From Myxococcus eversor (GTDB lineage Bacteria; Myxococcota; Myxococcia; Myxococcales; Myxococcaceae), in contig NZ_JAAIXY010000005.1 in the NCBI RefSeq assembly GCF_010894455.1, forward strand, positions 186,001 through 250,000: a stretch of DNA of 64,000 nucleotides. Direction: 5' to 3'. Position numbers and translations under genes: made by a program. Below the pieces are notes generated by a model, which ran no database searches, was not told the origin of the DNA, and saw only the letters and a list, made by a program, of their open reading frames with translations. Each line of letters begins with the position of its first letter. The stretch's first letter is position 1. Of the stretch, positions 8,203 to 15,539 are shown piece by piece.

Positions 8203-9303
8203 TCAGAGGGTGGGGTAGTCGATGTAGCCCTTGGCGCCACCGCCGTAGAGCGTCTTCTTGTCGAGCGGGGTCAGGGGCGCGTTCTCACGCAACCGGCGCA
8301 CGAGGTCCGGGTTGGAGATGTACAGCCGGCCGAAGGAGACCAGGTCCTCTCCCGCCTCGACGGCCTTGCGCGCGAGCTCTCCGTCGTAGCCGTTGTTGAC
8401 CATCCACGCGCCCTTGCCGCCCGCGTCGCGGTACGCCTTCTTCATCGCGGCGTAGTTGAACGGGCGGTCCTCCAGCTCACGCGGCCCCCCGGTGGCGCCC
8501 TCGATGACATGGATGAAGGCGAGACCGAGCTTCGCCAGCTCCCTCACGACGTACTCGAAGAGCGGCTGCGGGTCGGAGTCGAACGCGTCGTTGGCGTTGG
8601 TGACGGGGGACAGGCGGATGCCCGTGCGCCCGGCGCCCACGGCGTCAATCACCGCGCGCGTGACTTCCAGCAGCAGGCGCGCCCGGTTCTTGAGGCTTCC
8701 GCCGTAGTCGTCCGTGCGCTGGTTGGAGCCCGTCTTGAGGAACTGGTCGAGCAGGTAGCCATTGGCGCCATGAATCTCGACCCCATTGAAGCCCGCGACC
8801 TCCACCGCGTCGCGAGCGGCACGGGCGTAGTCGCGAATGATGCCGGGGAGCTCCGCCGCCTCCAGCGCGCGAGGAACGGAGGTGGGCTCGAACGTGGGGA
8901 CTCCGTCCCTGAACAGCACGGTCCGGGTCTTGGCGACGATGGCCGACGGTGCGACGGGCGCCCCGTTGCCCGGCTGCAGCTCCGTGTGGGACACGCGCCC
9001 GACATGCCAGAGCTGGGTGACGATGCGGCCACCGGCCTCGTGCACGGCGCTCGTGACCTTCTTCCACGCGGCGAGCTGCTCGGGAGCATACAGCCCGGGC
9101 ACGTCGGCGTAGCCCTGTGCCTGGGGGCTGATGGCGGTGGCCTCGCTGATGAGCAGCCCGGCGGAGGCGCGCTGGGCGTAGTAGGTGGCGGCGATGTCCG
9201 GGGGGATGGCGTTGGGGGAGCGGTTGCGCGTCAGCGGCGCCATCACGATGCGATTGGCGAGGCGCAGGTCACCCGCGGTGGTCGGGTCGAAGAGGGTAGG
9301 CAT
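8203..9303 (-). CDS. Old yellow enzyme family FMN ene-reductase
   Basis: 366 residues, a TIM-barrel flavoprotein of the NemA/xenobiotic-reductase class. Visible markers: N-terminal 'LANRIVMAPLTRNRS' for FMN binding, 'LWHVGRVSH', the substrate pair in 'GVEIHGANGYLLDQF' (His178, Asn181 and proton donor Tyr183), 'NQRTDDYGGS', and C-terminal 'SFGRLYISNPDLVRR' holding the FMN phosphate. The family reduces activated C=C bonds, nitro esters or quinones with NADPH. The ATG at 9303 starts exactly at the conserved N-terminus, though its ribosome site is weak. Upstream frame extension does not look coded. Cytoplasmic; a detoxification role is usual but inferred. Confidence 0.93.
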   Translation of the reverse strand: MPTLFDPTTAGDLRLANRIVMAPLTRNRSPNAIPPDIAATYYAQRASAGLLISEATAISPQAQGYADVPGLYAPEQLAAWKKVTSAVHEAGGRIVTQLWHVGRVSHTELQPGNGAPVAPSAIVAKTRTVLFRDGVPTFEPTSVPRALEAAELPGIIRDYARAARDAVEVAGFNGVEIHGANGYLLDQFLKTGSNQRTDDYGGSLKNRARLLLEVTRAVIDAVGAGRTGIRLSPVTNANDAFDSDPQPLFEYVVRELAKLGLAFIHVIEGATGGPRELEDRPFNYAAMKKAYRDAGGKGAWMVNNGYDGELARKAVEAGEDLVSFGRLYISNPDLVRRLRENAPLTPLDKKTLYGGGAKGYIDYPTL

Positions 9304-9539
9304 GTGCGTGTCGTGAGTCCGAGGGGGAGAGGCGGCCCACCGTAACGAGCCGCCCTCCACGCCACCAGACCAGTGTGCTGGGATTCGTCGCGACCCGGGC
9401 CCGCGAGGGCGAGTCGGAGGGCCGAGGGGCTCCGTGCCCGCCAGCCTGCGTGGACCCGAGGGGTGCGGTGGCAACTGGCTTGCAGTGGGCTCCAAAGACG
9501 TCGACGTGCCCTTCATCGTCCGCGCCCGCCCGCGGTGCT

Positions 9540-10328
9540 TCAGACCTCCAACACCTTCGAGGTGTGCGGCGACACCTGCATCAGGCGGACGGAGTCCATT
9601 CCCAGTTGAGTGGCGATGGCGAGCAGCGCCGCGTGGCCGTATGTGTAGGAGTTGTACTTGAATTCGCCGTGGTTCGGGTCGAAGACATACCAGTCCTGCC
9701 AGGCCATTCCATGGGACCGGTAGATGCCGACGGCGTGCGCCCGGGTCGTGTTCATCTCCGCGAAGAAGAGGAGGTAGGCCGTCTGCTTGGCGACCCGGGA
9801 CAAGATGTCCGTGAAGGAGGTGACCAGGCCGGGGAGGGAGTTGGGTGTCAAATCCCAGTGTCCGACCCCGGCAAGGTGAAGATTGAACGCGAGGGCGAGC
9901 TTGGATTCGGTGGGGGTCAGCCATGCGCCATTGTCGAAGAACCGGCCCCTGGTGATGGCATTGATCTTCAGGCTGTCCGGGTCTTTTCCAGGTTCGAACT
10001 CCTCGGAGTCGATGCGTCGATTCAGCTGCGCGGAGTGTCTCGAGAACTGAAGTTGCCTGACGTTGTGTGCATCGGAGTCCAGTTGGTTCTGGTAGTCCCG
10101 ATGCTGTTTCGTCACTTCTGGGAGGTCGAGGAGGATCTTGCCGATTCGTTGAGCGGAGGTCTGCTTGAGGGACCATTTCATCCAGATATCCGCCGACAGG
10201 ATCTCCCTTGCCCATCGACAGGCAAAGGCGAAGCACAGGTTCCCACCGTTGTGCTCTCGCTGCCGCATGGGGTGATACGCATTGGCGTTCTGCGAGAGCA
10301 AATCCCCGTAGGTCGGGCCGGTCAACAT
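9540..10328 (-). CDS. YopT/AvrPphB-like (C58) cysteine protease, putative effector
   Basis: 262 residues without signal peptide. Three separated motifs fit the C58 peptidase triad: 'GGNLCFAFACRW' (Cys32 with Trp seven residues on, the C-x6-W spacing of YopT and AvrPphB), 'RAHAVGIYR' (His198), and 'WYVFDPNHGEF' (Asp217 in the FDPN-x-G box). Known members are effectors injected into host cells that cleave lipid-anchored GTPases or kinases; distant relatives sit in toxin modules. A single gene, with no secretion cluster nearby. The ATG at 10328 gives the full domain; its ribosome site is weak. Codon use is less GC-biased than its neighbours, which would fit acquisition. Activity and target are inferred. 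Confidence 0.7.
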   Translation of the reverse strand: MLTGPTYGDLLSQNANAYHPMRQREHNGGNLCFAFACRWAREILSADIWMKWSLKQTSAQRIGKILLDLPEVTKQHRDYQNQLDSDAHNVRQLQFSRHSAQLNRRIDSEEFEPGKDPDSLKINAITRGRFFDNGAWLTPTESKLALAFNLHLAGVGHWDLTPNSLPGLVTSFTDILSRVAKQTAYLLFFAEMNTTRAHAVGIYRSHGMAWQDWYVFDPNHGEFKYNSYTYGHAALLAIATQLGMDSVRLMQVSPHTSKVLEV

Positions 10329-10559
10329 GGGTTGGCTTGTTCCGGGTTCTGAGGGCGAGATGGGCCTGACGAGCGCAGCCCCTCCCCGCGGCTCATGGCG
10401 AGGCTACGAGCCTGCAATTGCGCGGCCAGCAGGCCGCACGCGGGGGATGGCGGGGCCGTCCGAGAGCTCGAAGGTCCGGGCTCGCTCAGTCGCGAGAGGA
10501 GGGCTGTGCGGTTTGCGTTTCAGGCAAACGCAGGTGCGTCCCTGGAAAACGCGTGCCTC

Positions 10560-10631
10560 TTCGCGGATGAGCCGTATACCTACAGCGCCACCTTCTGGAA
10601 GCGCTCCGAGATGTACACCCCGTACTTCTGA
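10560..10631 (+). pseudogene. 3' remnant of a '…FWKRxEMYxPYF' secreted-protein gene
   Basis: The last 23 codons read 'DEPYTYSATFWKRSEMYTPYF' and stop. They match the end of the intact secreted protein at 61753-62469 ('DEPFNYSASFWKRAEMYAPYF') at about three quarters of positions. The DNA immediately upstream no longer resembles that gene. It is therefore the tail of a lost paralogue. Confidence 0.65.
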
Positions 10632-10660
10632 GCGGGCTCACTTGTCGTCACAGGCGGGCG

Positions 10661-11471
10661 CTACGCCGACGCCGTCGTGCGCTGGCTTGAGGCGTCATCA
10701 CGGCGCATCGGTTGGGCCTTCCCATACGTCAGTGACCGCCACACCCACTCCGCGGGGCCGAAGCGGAACCGCGACAACCACAGGTGGCTCCACACCACCT
10801 GGACGGAGAAGACCGTCAGGCAGTAGGCCACGCACGCCGCGGGGCCCAGTTTCGTTATGAAGCCCAAGCCGTACCCGTAGAAGAACAGCGCGCTGATGAC
10901 TGACTGTGACAGGTAGTTCGTCAGCGCCATGCGTCCCACCGGCGCGAGCAGACCGAGGAAGCGCTGCCAGGTGGCTCGCTGGAAGAGGAGGGTGATGCCA
11001 GACACGTAGACGGCCGCGAAGCCCAGCTCGCCCAGGTTCCGCAGCGGCGCGGTGACGAAGGGCACCCACGTCGGCAGCGTCTCTGGGGTGAAGACCTTCT
11101 TCAGCATGAGCTGCTGCAGCACCAGGCCGCTGCCGCTGCCAATCACCCCGGCCACCAGCCCCCACCCGAGGAGCTGGCGGAACAGCCGCAGGTGTCGGGG
11201 CACGTCGTGGAACAGGCGGCAACTTCCCGGCCACCAACAGGGAGAACGCCTGCCAGGTGGCGATGTCGACGAGCGACGCGTCGTTCAGCTTCGCGAGGAC
11301 CTGCTCTCGCGGCAGGAACGCCCAGCCGCTGAACCACACCATCACATTGGAGATGAACACGCCGCACAGGGCAAACCCACGCAGTGTGTCGAGCAGCGCC
11401 AGTCGCTCGCTGGACTCCACGGGACGGGCTTCGGCGCTGGGGGTGGAGACCTCGGAAGGGGAGGGCGTCAT
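10661..11471 (-). pseudogene. DUF418 membrane protein, frameshifted and internally deleted
   Basis: The first part (from the ATG at 11471) begins with the DUF418 signature 'RLALLDTLRGFALCGVFISN'. It runs to 'SLLVAGK' near 11230, where the frame is lost. A second frame then supplies 'PRHLRLFRQLLGWGL' and the DUF418 C-terminus 'VGRMALTNYLSQSVI' with 'FGPAEWVWRSLTYG'. The total is about 270 codons against roughly 380-420 in the family. The missing part is the central set of membrane helices. This is a frameshift plus a deletion of about 120 codons, so it is very unlikely to work. It lies 45 bases after the TetR gene on the same strand and may have been its second cistron. Confidence 0.8.
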
Positions 11472-11516
11472 GCCAGGAGAAACCGTGGGCAACCTGAGCC
11501 CGCCCGCCCATATTCC

Positions 11517-12101
11517 TCAGCCGAGCAACTTGCGACGGCTCGTGTCGAGGATCTCCTTGGAGAGCCGGGGGTTCGACTCGGCGACGGCGCGCGCGAGCAC
11601 CACCGCGCCCACCACCTCGCTCCAGAGTCTGACGGCCTGCTCGCGTCGCGCGGCGGAGGACACGTCGGGCGTCGTCTCCGCCAGGTGGTCCGTGATGATG
11701 CCGAGCACCTCCTCGAGCCCGCCCGTGAAGCTCGCCTTCACCTCCGCGCCCTGCCGTGACGCATCCGCCGCCAGCGCGGCGACGGTGCACCCGCTTGCCG
11801 GGTCATCCCGGTGTTCGAGCGACAGGTAGTGCTCGATGAAGCGCTTCCAGGCCCTGGCCCGCGACTGCCGCAGCTCCTCGGCGAGCGCGGCGTTGGCGCT
11901 CCCGAGTGCTCCCGCGATGACCTCCGCCGCCAGGGCCTCCTTGGAGTCGAAGTGGTTGTAGAAGCCGCCGTGGGTGAACCCCGCCTCCTTCATCAAATCC
12001 GCGACGCCCACCCCGTCAAAGCCTCGCTCACGAAAGAGCCTCCCGGCGGTCTCCAGGATGTGCCGCCGGTTCTCGGCCGCCTGTTCCTTCGTGAGTCGCA
12101 T
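11517..12101 (-). CDS. TetR-family transcriptional regulator
   Basis: 194 residues. The N-terminal helix-turn-helix is typical: 'ILETAGRLFRERGFDGVGV', 'LMKEAGFTHGGFYNHF', then 'SKEALAAEVI'. The ATG at 12101 is chosen because GGGAGGAG lies six bases upstream. The C-terminal ligand domain contains 'DDPASGCTVAALAAD' and 'TPDVSSAARREQAVRLW', a YcdC/AcrR-like subgroup. It is divergent from the SDR gene, with an inverted repeat between them, so it probably represses that SDR and itself and is released by a small molecule. The broken DUF418 gene follows on the same strand. Confidence 0.93.
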   Translation of the reverse strand: MRLTKEQAAENRRHILETAGRLFRERGFDGVGVADLMKEAGFTHGGFYNHFDSKEALAAEVIAGALGSANAALAEELRQSRARAWKRFIEHYLSLEHRDDPASGCTVAALAADASRQGAEVKASFTGGLEEVLGIITDHLAETTPDVSSAARREQAVRLWSEVVGAVVLARAVAESNPRLSKEILDTSRRKLLG

Positions 12102-12183
12102 CTTCCACTCCTCCCAGCCCCGCGGGTCCACGGCGGGTCCGCTTGACGCGTTGGATGTCGCTCATTACTCATCGTCTCGATTC

Positions 12184-12199
12184 AATGATGGTCGTCATT
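12184..12199. promoter_or_regulatory. Candidate TetR operator
   Basis: AATGA-N6-TCATT, a symmetric site in an AT-rich patch of the 205-base gap between divergent TetR and SDR genes, 83 bases before the TetR start. Length and symmetry suit a TetR dimer. Assignment by position only. Confidence 0.45.
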
Positions 12200-12306
12200 A
12201 TTATGGCCGGCAGGCAAGGGTCTCCGCAAGCAGCGGGCGGCCTGTCGGGCCCGTGGACGACGGGATTCCTTCCCAGCAGCTCTTTTGAACGAAGTGGAGA
12301 CGGGTC

Positions 12307-13056
12307 ATGAGCAAGCACTCTGGAAAAGTCGCGGTCGTCACGGGCGGTACCTCGGGCATTGGCCTCGCCGCGGCGCAGCGACTGGCCAACGAGGGGGCGC
12401 ACGTGTTCATCACGGGGCGTCGTCAGGGAGAGCTCGACGCGGCGGTGAAGCAGATCGGCAAGAACGTGACGGGCGTGCGGGGGGACGTGGCGAAGCTCGA
12501 AGACCTGGACCGCCTCTACGACACGGTGAAGCGCGAGAAGGGCCACCTGGACATCGTCTTCGCCAACGCGGGCGGAGGGGAGTTCGCGCCGCTGGGCTCA
12601 ATCACCGAGGAGCACTTCGACAAGACCTTCAACTCCAACGTGAAGGGGCTCTTGTTCACCGTGCAGAAGGCGCTGCCGCTCTTGCGCGAGGGCGGCTCCA
12701 TCATCCTCAACGCGTCCACCACGTCGTCGACGGGAACGCCCGCCTTCAGCGTGTACAGCGCGACGAAGGCGGCCGTGCGCTCGTTCGCGCGCAACTGGGT
12801 GCTCGACTTGAAGGGCCGCAAGCTGCGCGTCAACGCCATCAGCCCCGGGCCCATCAACACGCCGGGGCTCAGCGGACTGGCGCCAGGGCCCGAGCAGAGC
12901 GCGAAGTTGCTGGAGGAGATGGCCAGCGGAATCCCGCTGGGTCGCCTGGGGCGCCCGGATGAGGTCGCCCAGGTCGTGTCCTTCCTCGCCTCGGATGAGA
13001 GCAGCTTCGTCAACGGCGTCGAGCTGTTCGTCGATGGAGGCATCGCGCAGATCTGA
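12307..13056 (+). CDS. Short-chain dehydrogenase/reductase
   Basis: 249 residues of a classical SDR: coenzyme site 'TGGTSGIG', '[10 protein letters not shown]', catalytic Ser in '[11 protein letters not shown]', then 'YSATKAAV' giving the Tyr-x3-Lys pair, and 'INTPGLSG' plus '[12 protein letters not shown]' downstream. It would reduce or oxidise a carbonyl/alcohol with NAD(P)H in the cytoplasm. '[10 protein letters not shown]' after strand 2 favours NADP. GGAG lies seven bases before the ATG. Divergent from a TetR regulator that probably controls it. Substrate unknown. A hairpin terminator follows. Confidence 0.93.
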   Translation: MSKHSGKVAVVTGGTSGIGLAAAQRLANEGAHVFITGRRQGELDAAVKQIGKNVTGVRGDVAKLEDLDRLYDTVKREKGHLDIVFANAGGGEFAPLGSITEEHFDKTFNSNVKGLLFTVQKALPLLREGGSIILNASTTSSTGTPAFSVYSATKAAVRSFARNWVLDLKGRKLRVNAISPGPINTPGLSGLAPGPEQSAKLLEEMASGIPLGRLGRPDEVAQVVSFLASDESSFVNGVELFVDGGIAQI

Positions 13057-13070
13057 CAGAATCCCAGCCA

Positions 13071-13105
13071 GCCTCGCGGCCGGGACCTGCCCGGAGCCGC
13101 GAGGC
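13071..13105. terminator. Bidirectional terminator
   Basis: Perfect 10-bp stem GCCTCGCGGC/GCCGCGAGGC, with an extra inner CGGG/CCCG pairing, between the convergent SDR and lipoprotein genes. Confidence 0.75.
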
Positions 13106-13120
13106 CAGGAGGAACAGACC

Positions 13121-13840
13121 TCAGTAGTTCAGGTTGACCGCGAAGTGGAACGTGTCACCGGACGCGTCATCCACGTCCGCGCGGTAGTCGAAGTTGGTGC
13201 CGCTGCGGTAGTACCAGAGGTAGCCGCCCGCGCCGACGTTGCGGATGACCTGGTTCTGGATGTTGAGCGTCACGTTGCCGGAGGTCGGGCACACGGCGGT
13301 CTTGTGGTAGTCCACGTTGCCGCGCTGCGCGTAGGCGCCACCGCCCCAGTTGGTGAGGCACATCTTCCAGTCGTAGGCCGCGTTGCAGAAGTTGTCCTGG
13401 AACCAGGTGATGTCGCACGGACCGTAGGCCGCGGCGCTCGTGTTGCCGGAGGCCAGGCCGTCCTTCACGATGGACTCACCGCGCTCGGACGCACCCTCGG
13501 CGTCGCGAGGGGCGGGGGACGTGCGCATCAGCTCATAGCGCTGCTGGGCGATGCCGAGCGCCTGGGGCACGTCGCCGCGGCCGGTCAGCTTGCTCCACGC
13601 CGCCGCGGGGCCCACGCCGTCGATGGCCGCCGGAGGGTTCGGGTAGATGCCGGCCTCCATGACCATGACTTCACCGTCCGCCAGCTCCAGGAACTCGACC
13701 ACGTTGCCGTTGTCGCGCTCCACGCGCGCCAGCACCGACGCGGGCGTCTGCGCCTTCTCCGCGGCGGCGGTGTCGGCGCCCTCGGTGCCGCAGCCCGCGG
13801 CGAGGACCATCATCATGACTCCAGGGACGAAACGCTTCAT
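13121..13840 (-). CDS. Lipoprotein of unknown function
   Basis: 239 residues from the ATG at 13840, which begins a clear lipoprotein signal peptide (lipobox LAAGC). After a Ala/Glu-rich linker comes a region with 'VVEFLELADGEVMVMEAG', then a C-terminal part with four cysteines ('GPCDITW', 'NFCNAAY', 'KMCLTNW', 'AVCPTSG'). It ends in alternating beta-type sequence with several Tyr ('GGYLWYYRSGTNF', 'FHFAVNLNY'). The cysteines probably pair in the periplasm or outside. I recognise no family. A single gene with a terminator at its 3' end. Confidence 0.8.
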   Translation of the reverse strand: MKRFVPGVMMMVLAAGCGTEGADTAAAEKAQTPASVLARVERDNGNVVEFLELADGEVMVMEAGIYPNPPAAIDGVGPAAAWSKLTGRGDVPQALGIAQQRYELMRTSPAPRDAEGASERGESIVKDGLASGNTSAAAYGPCDITWFQDNFCNAAYDWKMCLTNWGGGAYAQRGNVDYHKTAVCPTSGNVTLNIQNQVIRNVGAGGYLWYYRSGTNFDYRADVDDASGDTFHFAVNLNY

Positions 13841-14205
13841 TGGGACTTCTCCCGAGCAACGCTCCTGGCGCTGCTCCAGTGGTGGGGTTGGGTTCAATCG
13901 CGCGCCGTCGGCGTGCTCCCATGCCTTGAGCAACGGCCGTGCCGCGCGGGCTCCAGGGGGAGTGCGAGGAATCAGGGGCACTCGAGGACAAAGACGGCCG
14001 GCAAGTCCTGCCGTGTCACAGGCTGCTCTTGCCGTCTCCTTGCCCCCACTGGAAATGCAATGGCGGACAAGTGCAGGCCTCTGGCGGCCACACGTCGGGC
14101 GGCCGGGAGGGAAGTAGGGCAGACTCGGTGGATGAGGGCCCCGGCGCCACGGATGGCGCGGTGGGTGGACGGGCAGTGCCCGTACCAGGGGCCGGGAGCA
14201 AGCCT
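13841..14205. other. Divergent intergenic region with a short palindrome
   Basis: No coding signal in 365 bases between divergent genes. At 14169-14183 there is a perfect palindrome ACGGGCA-G-TGCCCGT, 22 bases before the hydrolase ATG. It could be an operator or a hairpin in the leader. Nothing else is visible. Confidence 0.35.
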
Positions 14206-14988
14206 ATGAAGCACAAGGAAGCCAGGATGGTGTCTGTCGATGGCCCGGCGGGTCGGCTGATGGCGACCGTCGAGGGCGACGGTGGCATCCCCACCCTCTT
14301 GCTGCACGATGTCGCCGCGGACCGGACGCACTGGGCCGAGACGCAAGCGGGCCTCGCGACGCGCAGCGTGGCCTTCGACCTTCGGGGGCTGGGTGAGAGC
14401 AGCGGCTCTCGTGGCCCCTTCGGCGTGGAGGCGGCGGTGGAGGACATCGTCGCGGTCGCCGATGCGCTGACTCCCGAGAAGTTCGTCCTGGTGGGGCATG
14501 GCTTCGGAGCCGCGGTGGCCGGCGCCTTCGCCGCGTACTACCCCGAGCGCCTGGCGGGCCTCCTGTATGTCGAAGCGCCGGGAGACCTGCGCCGCATGCC
14601 GAAGGCCGAGGCGGAGGCCTGGCTCGACAACTTCAGCGCCGCGAAGTACGGCGTCTTCCACGAGCACTGGCTCACGCCCCAGCTCCTCGCCGCGAAGGAT
14701 TCCACGCGCGTGCTGGTGATGAAGACGATGCGCACCTCGCGTCGCGAGGCCATCGCGGGAAATCTGGAGTCATTGCTCGTCCATGACCCGGACGCGGCCT
14801 TCGAGCAGTTCAAGGGCCCCACGCACGCGCTGGTGGCCTCCACCGGCCCGGAGACGCTGGTGGGCCAGCGTCCCGACCTGTCCCGCTCCGTGGCGCCCCA
14901 CGCGAGTCACTGGCTGATGCTCGACTCGGCGAAGTGGTTCCACACGGAGATCGTCCGCTTCCTCGGGCAGTGCCGGCACCATCCCTGA
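14206..14988 (+). CDS. Alpha/beta-hydrolase fold protein lacking the nucleophile serine
   Basis: 260 residues with the layout of an alpha/beta hydrolase: 'TLLLHDVAADRTHW' (oxyanion strand), 'SVAFDLRGLGES', then the nucleophile elbow and a C-terminal 'VAPHASHWLMLDSA' with the expected His. The elbow reads 'LVGHGFGAAVA': the usual G-x-S-x-G has Gly in place of Ser, and no Asp or Cys substitutes. It may therefore bind a ligand without hydrolysis, or act by a cofactor-free route as some relatives do. GGGAG precedes the ATG. No signal peptide; cytoplasmic. A single gene. Confidence 0.85.
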   Translation: MKHKEARMVSVDGPAGRLMATVEGDGGIPTLLLHDVAADRTHWAETQAGLATRSVAFDLRGLGESSGSRGPFGVEAAVEDIVAVADALTPEKFVLVGHGFGAAVAGAFAAYYPERLAGLLYVEAPGDLRRMPKAEAEAWLDNFSAAKYGVFHEHWLTPQLLAAKDSTRVLVMKTMRTSRREAIAGNLESLLVHDPDAAFEQFKGPTHALVASTGPETLVGQRPDLSRSVAPHASHWLMLDSAKWFHTEIVRFLGQCRHHP

Positions 14989-15000
14989 GCCGGCACTGCC
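14966..15000 (+). terminator. Hairpin overlapping the gene end
   Basis: Perfect 11-bp stem GGCAGTGCCGG/CCGGCACTGCC. Its left arm lies in the last codons of the alpha/beta-hydrolase gene and its right arm just after the stop. It faces a convergent gene remnant, so it may act on both strands. Confidence 0.65.
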
Positions 15001-15017
15001 GCCTCACCTCGCTCAGG

Positions 15018-15454
15018 TCAGGGCAGCGGCGCCAGCTCCGGCACCATGGGCACGCGGCGCGCGCCGGGGCCATTGGGCGTGGCCGCGTACGTCGCGCCCT
15101 GGCCGATGGGCGGGTTCCACACCGAACTGGAGCGGAACGGCTGCGGCGTGGCGTCACGCGCGTCCCCTGCGTGTAGACCCTGAACTCGTCGAAGCGTGCC
15201 AGGTCGTCCTGGCTCGCGAGCAGGCCCACGCGCGTGGCGGACTGGTGGTCGGAGTCGTTGACGCCGCCCTTGAGCACCCCGTGTCGGAGGGATTCAGGCT
15301 CCACGTCTGGGCGCCTTGCCTCCGGGGCGCCCACTGGCTCCGAGCCGCCGCAGCCCGTTCCCAGTGACAGCAGGGGGAGACGCACTGGAAGGAGCGGGAC
15401 ACGGCGAGGGCATCCGCCCCTGGCGGAAAATTGGCCACTGGCAGCAACTTTCAC
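15018..15454 (-). pseudogene. Small lipoprotein gene with a frameshift in a G run
   Basis: One frame gives a lipoprotein signal ('LPLLSLGTGCGGSEP') and then 'SDHQSATRVGLLASQDDL' and 'FDEFRVYTQG'. At about 15170, at a GGGG run, coding sense continues only in another frame: 'DARDATPQPFRSSSVW', 'NPPIGQGATYAATPNG', ending 'VPELAPLP'. One missing base would restore a protein of about 130-145 residues. The cause may be a real mutation or a base-calling error in the run. No known domain. The start is uncertain (ATG at 15454, or a GTG nearer the signal peptide). Confidence 0.6.
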
Positions 15455-15539
15455 CCGGACGGGCGGAGAATCCGCTAAACAAATTGGTCGATTGGTTTTT
15501 TACCCGCGACCGCAGGCTGCCTCCGAAGAGTGAGAGTCC

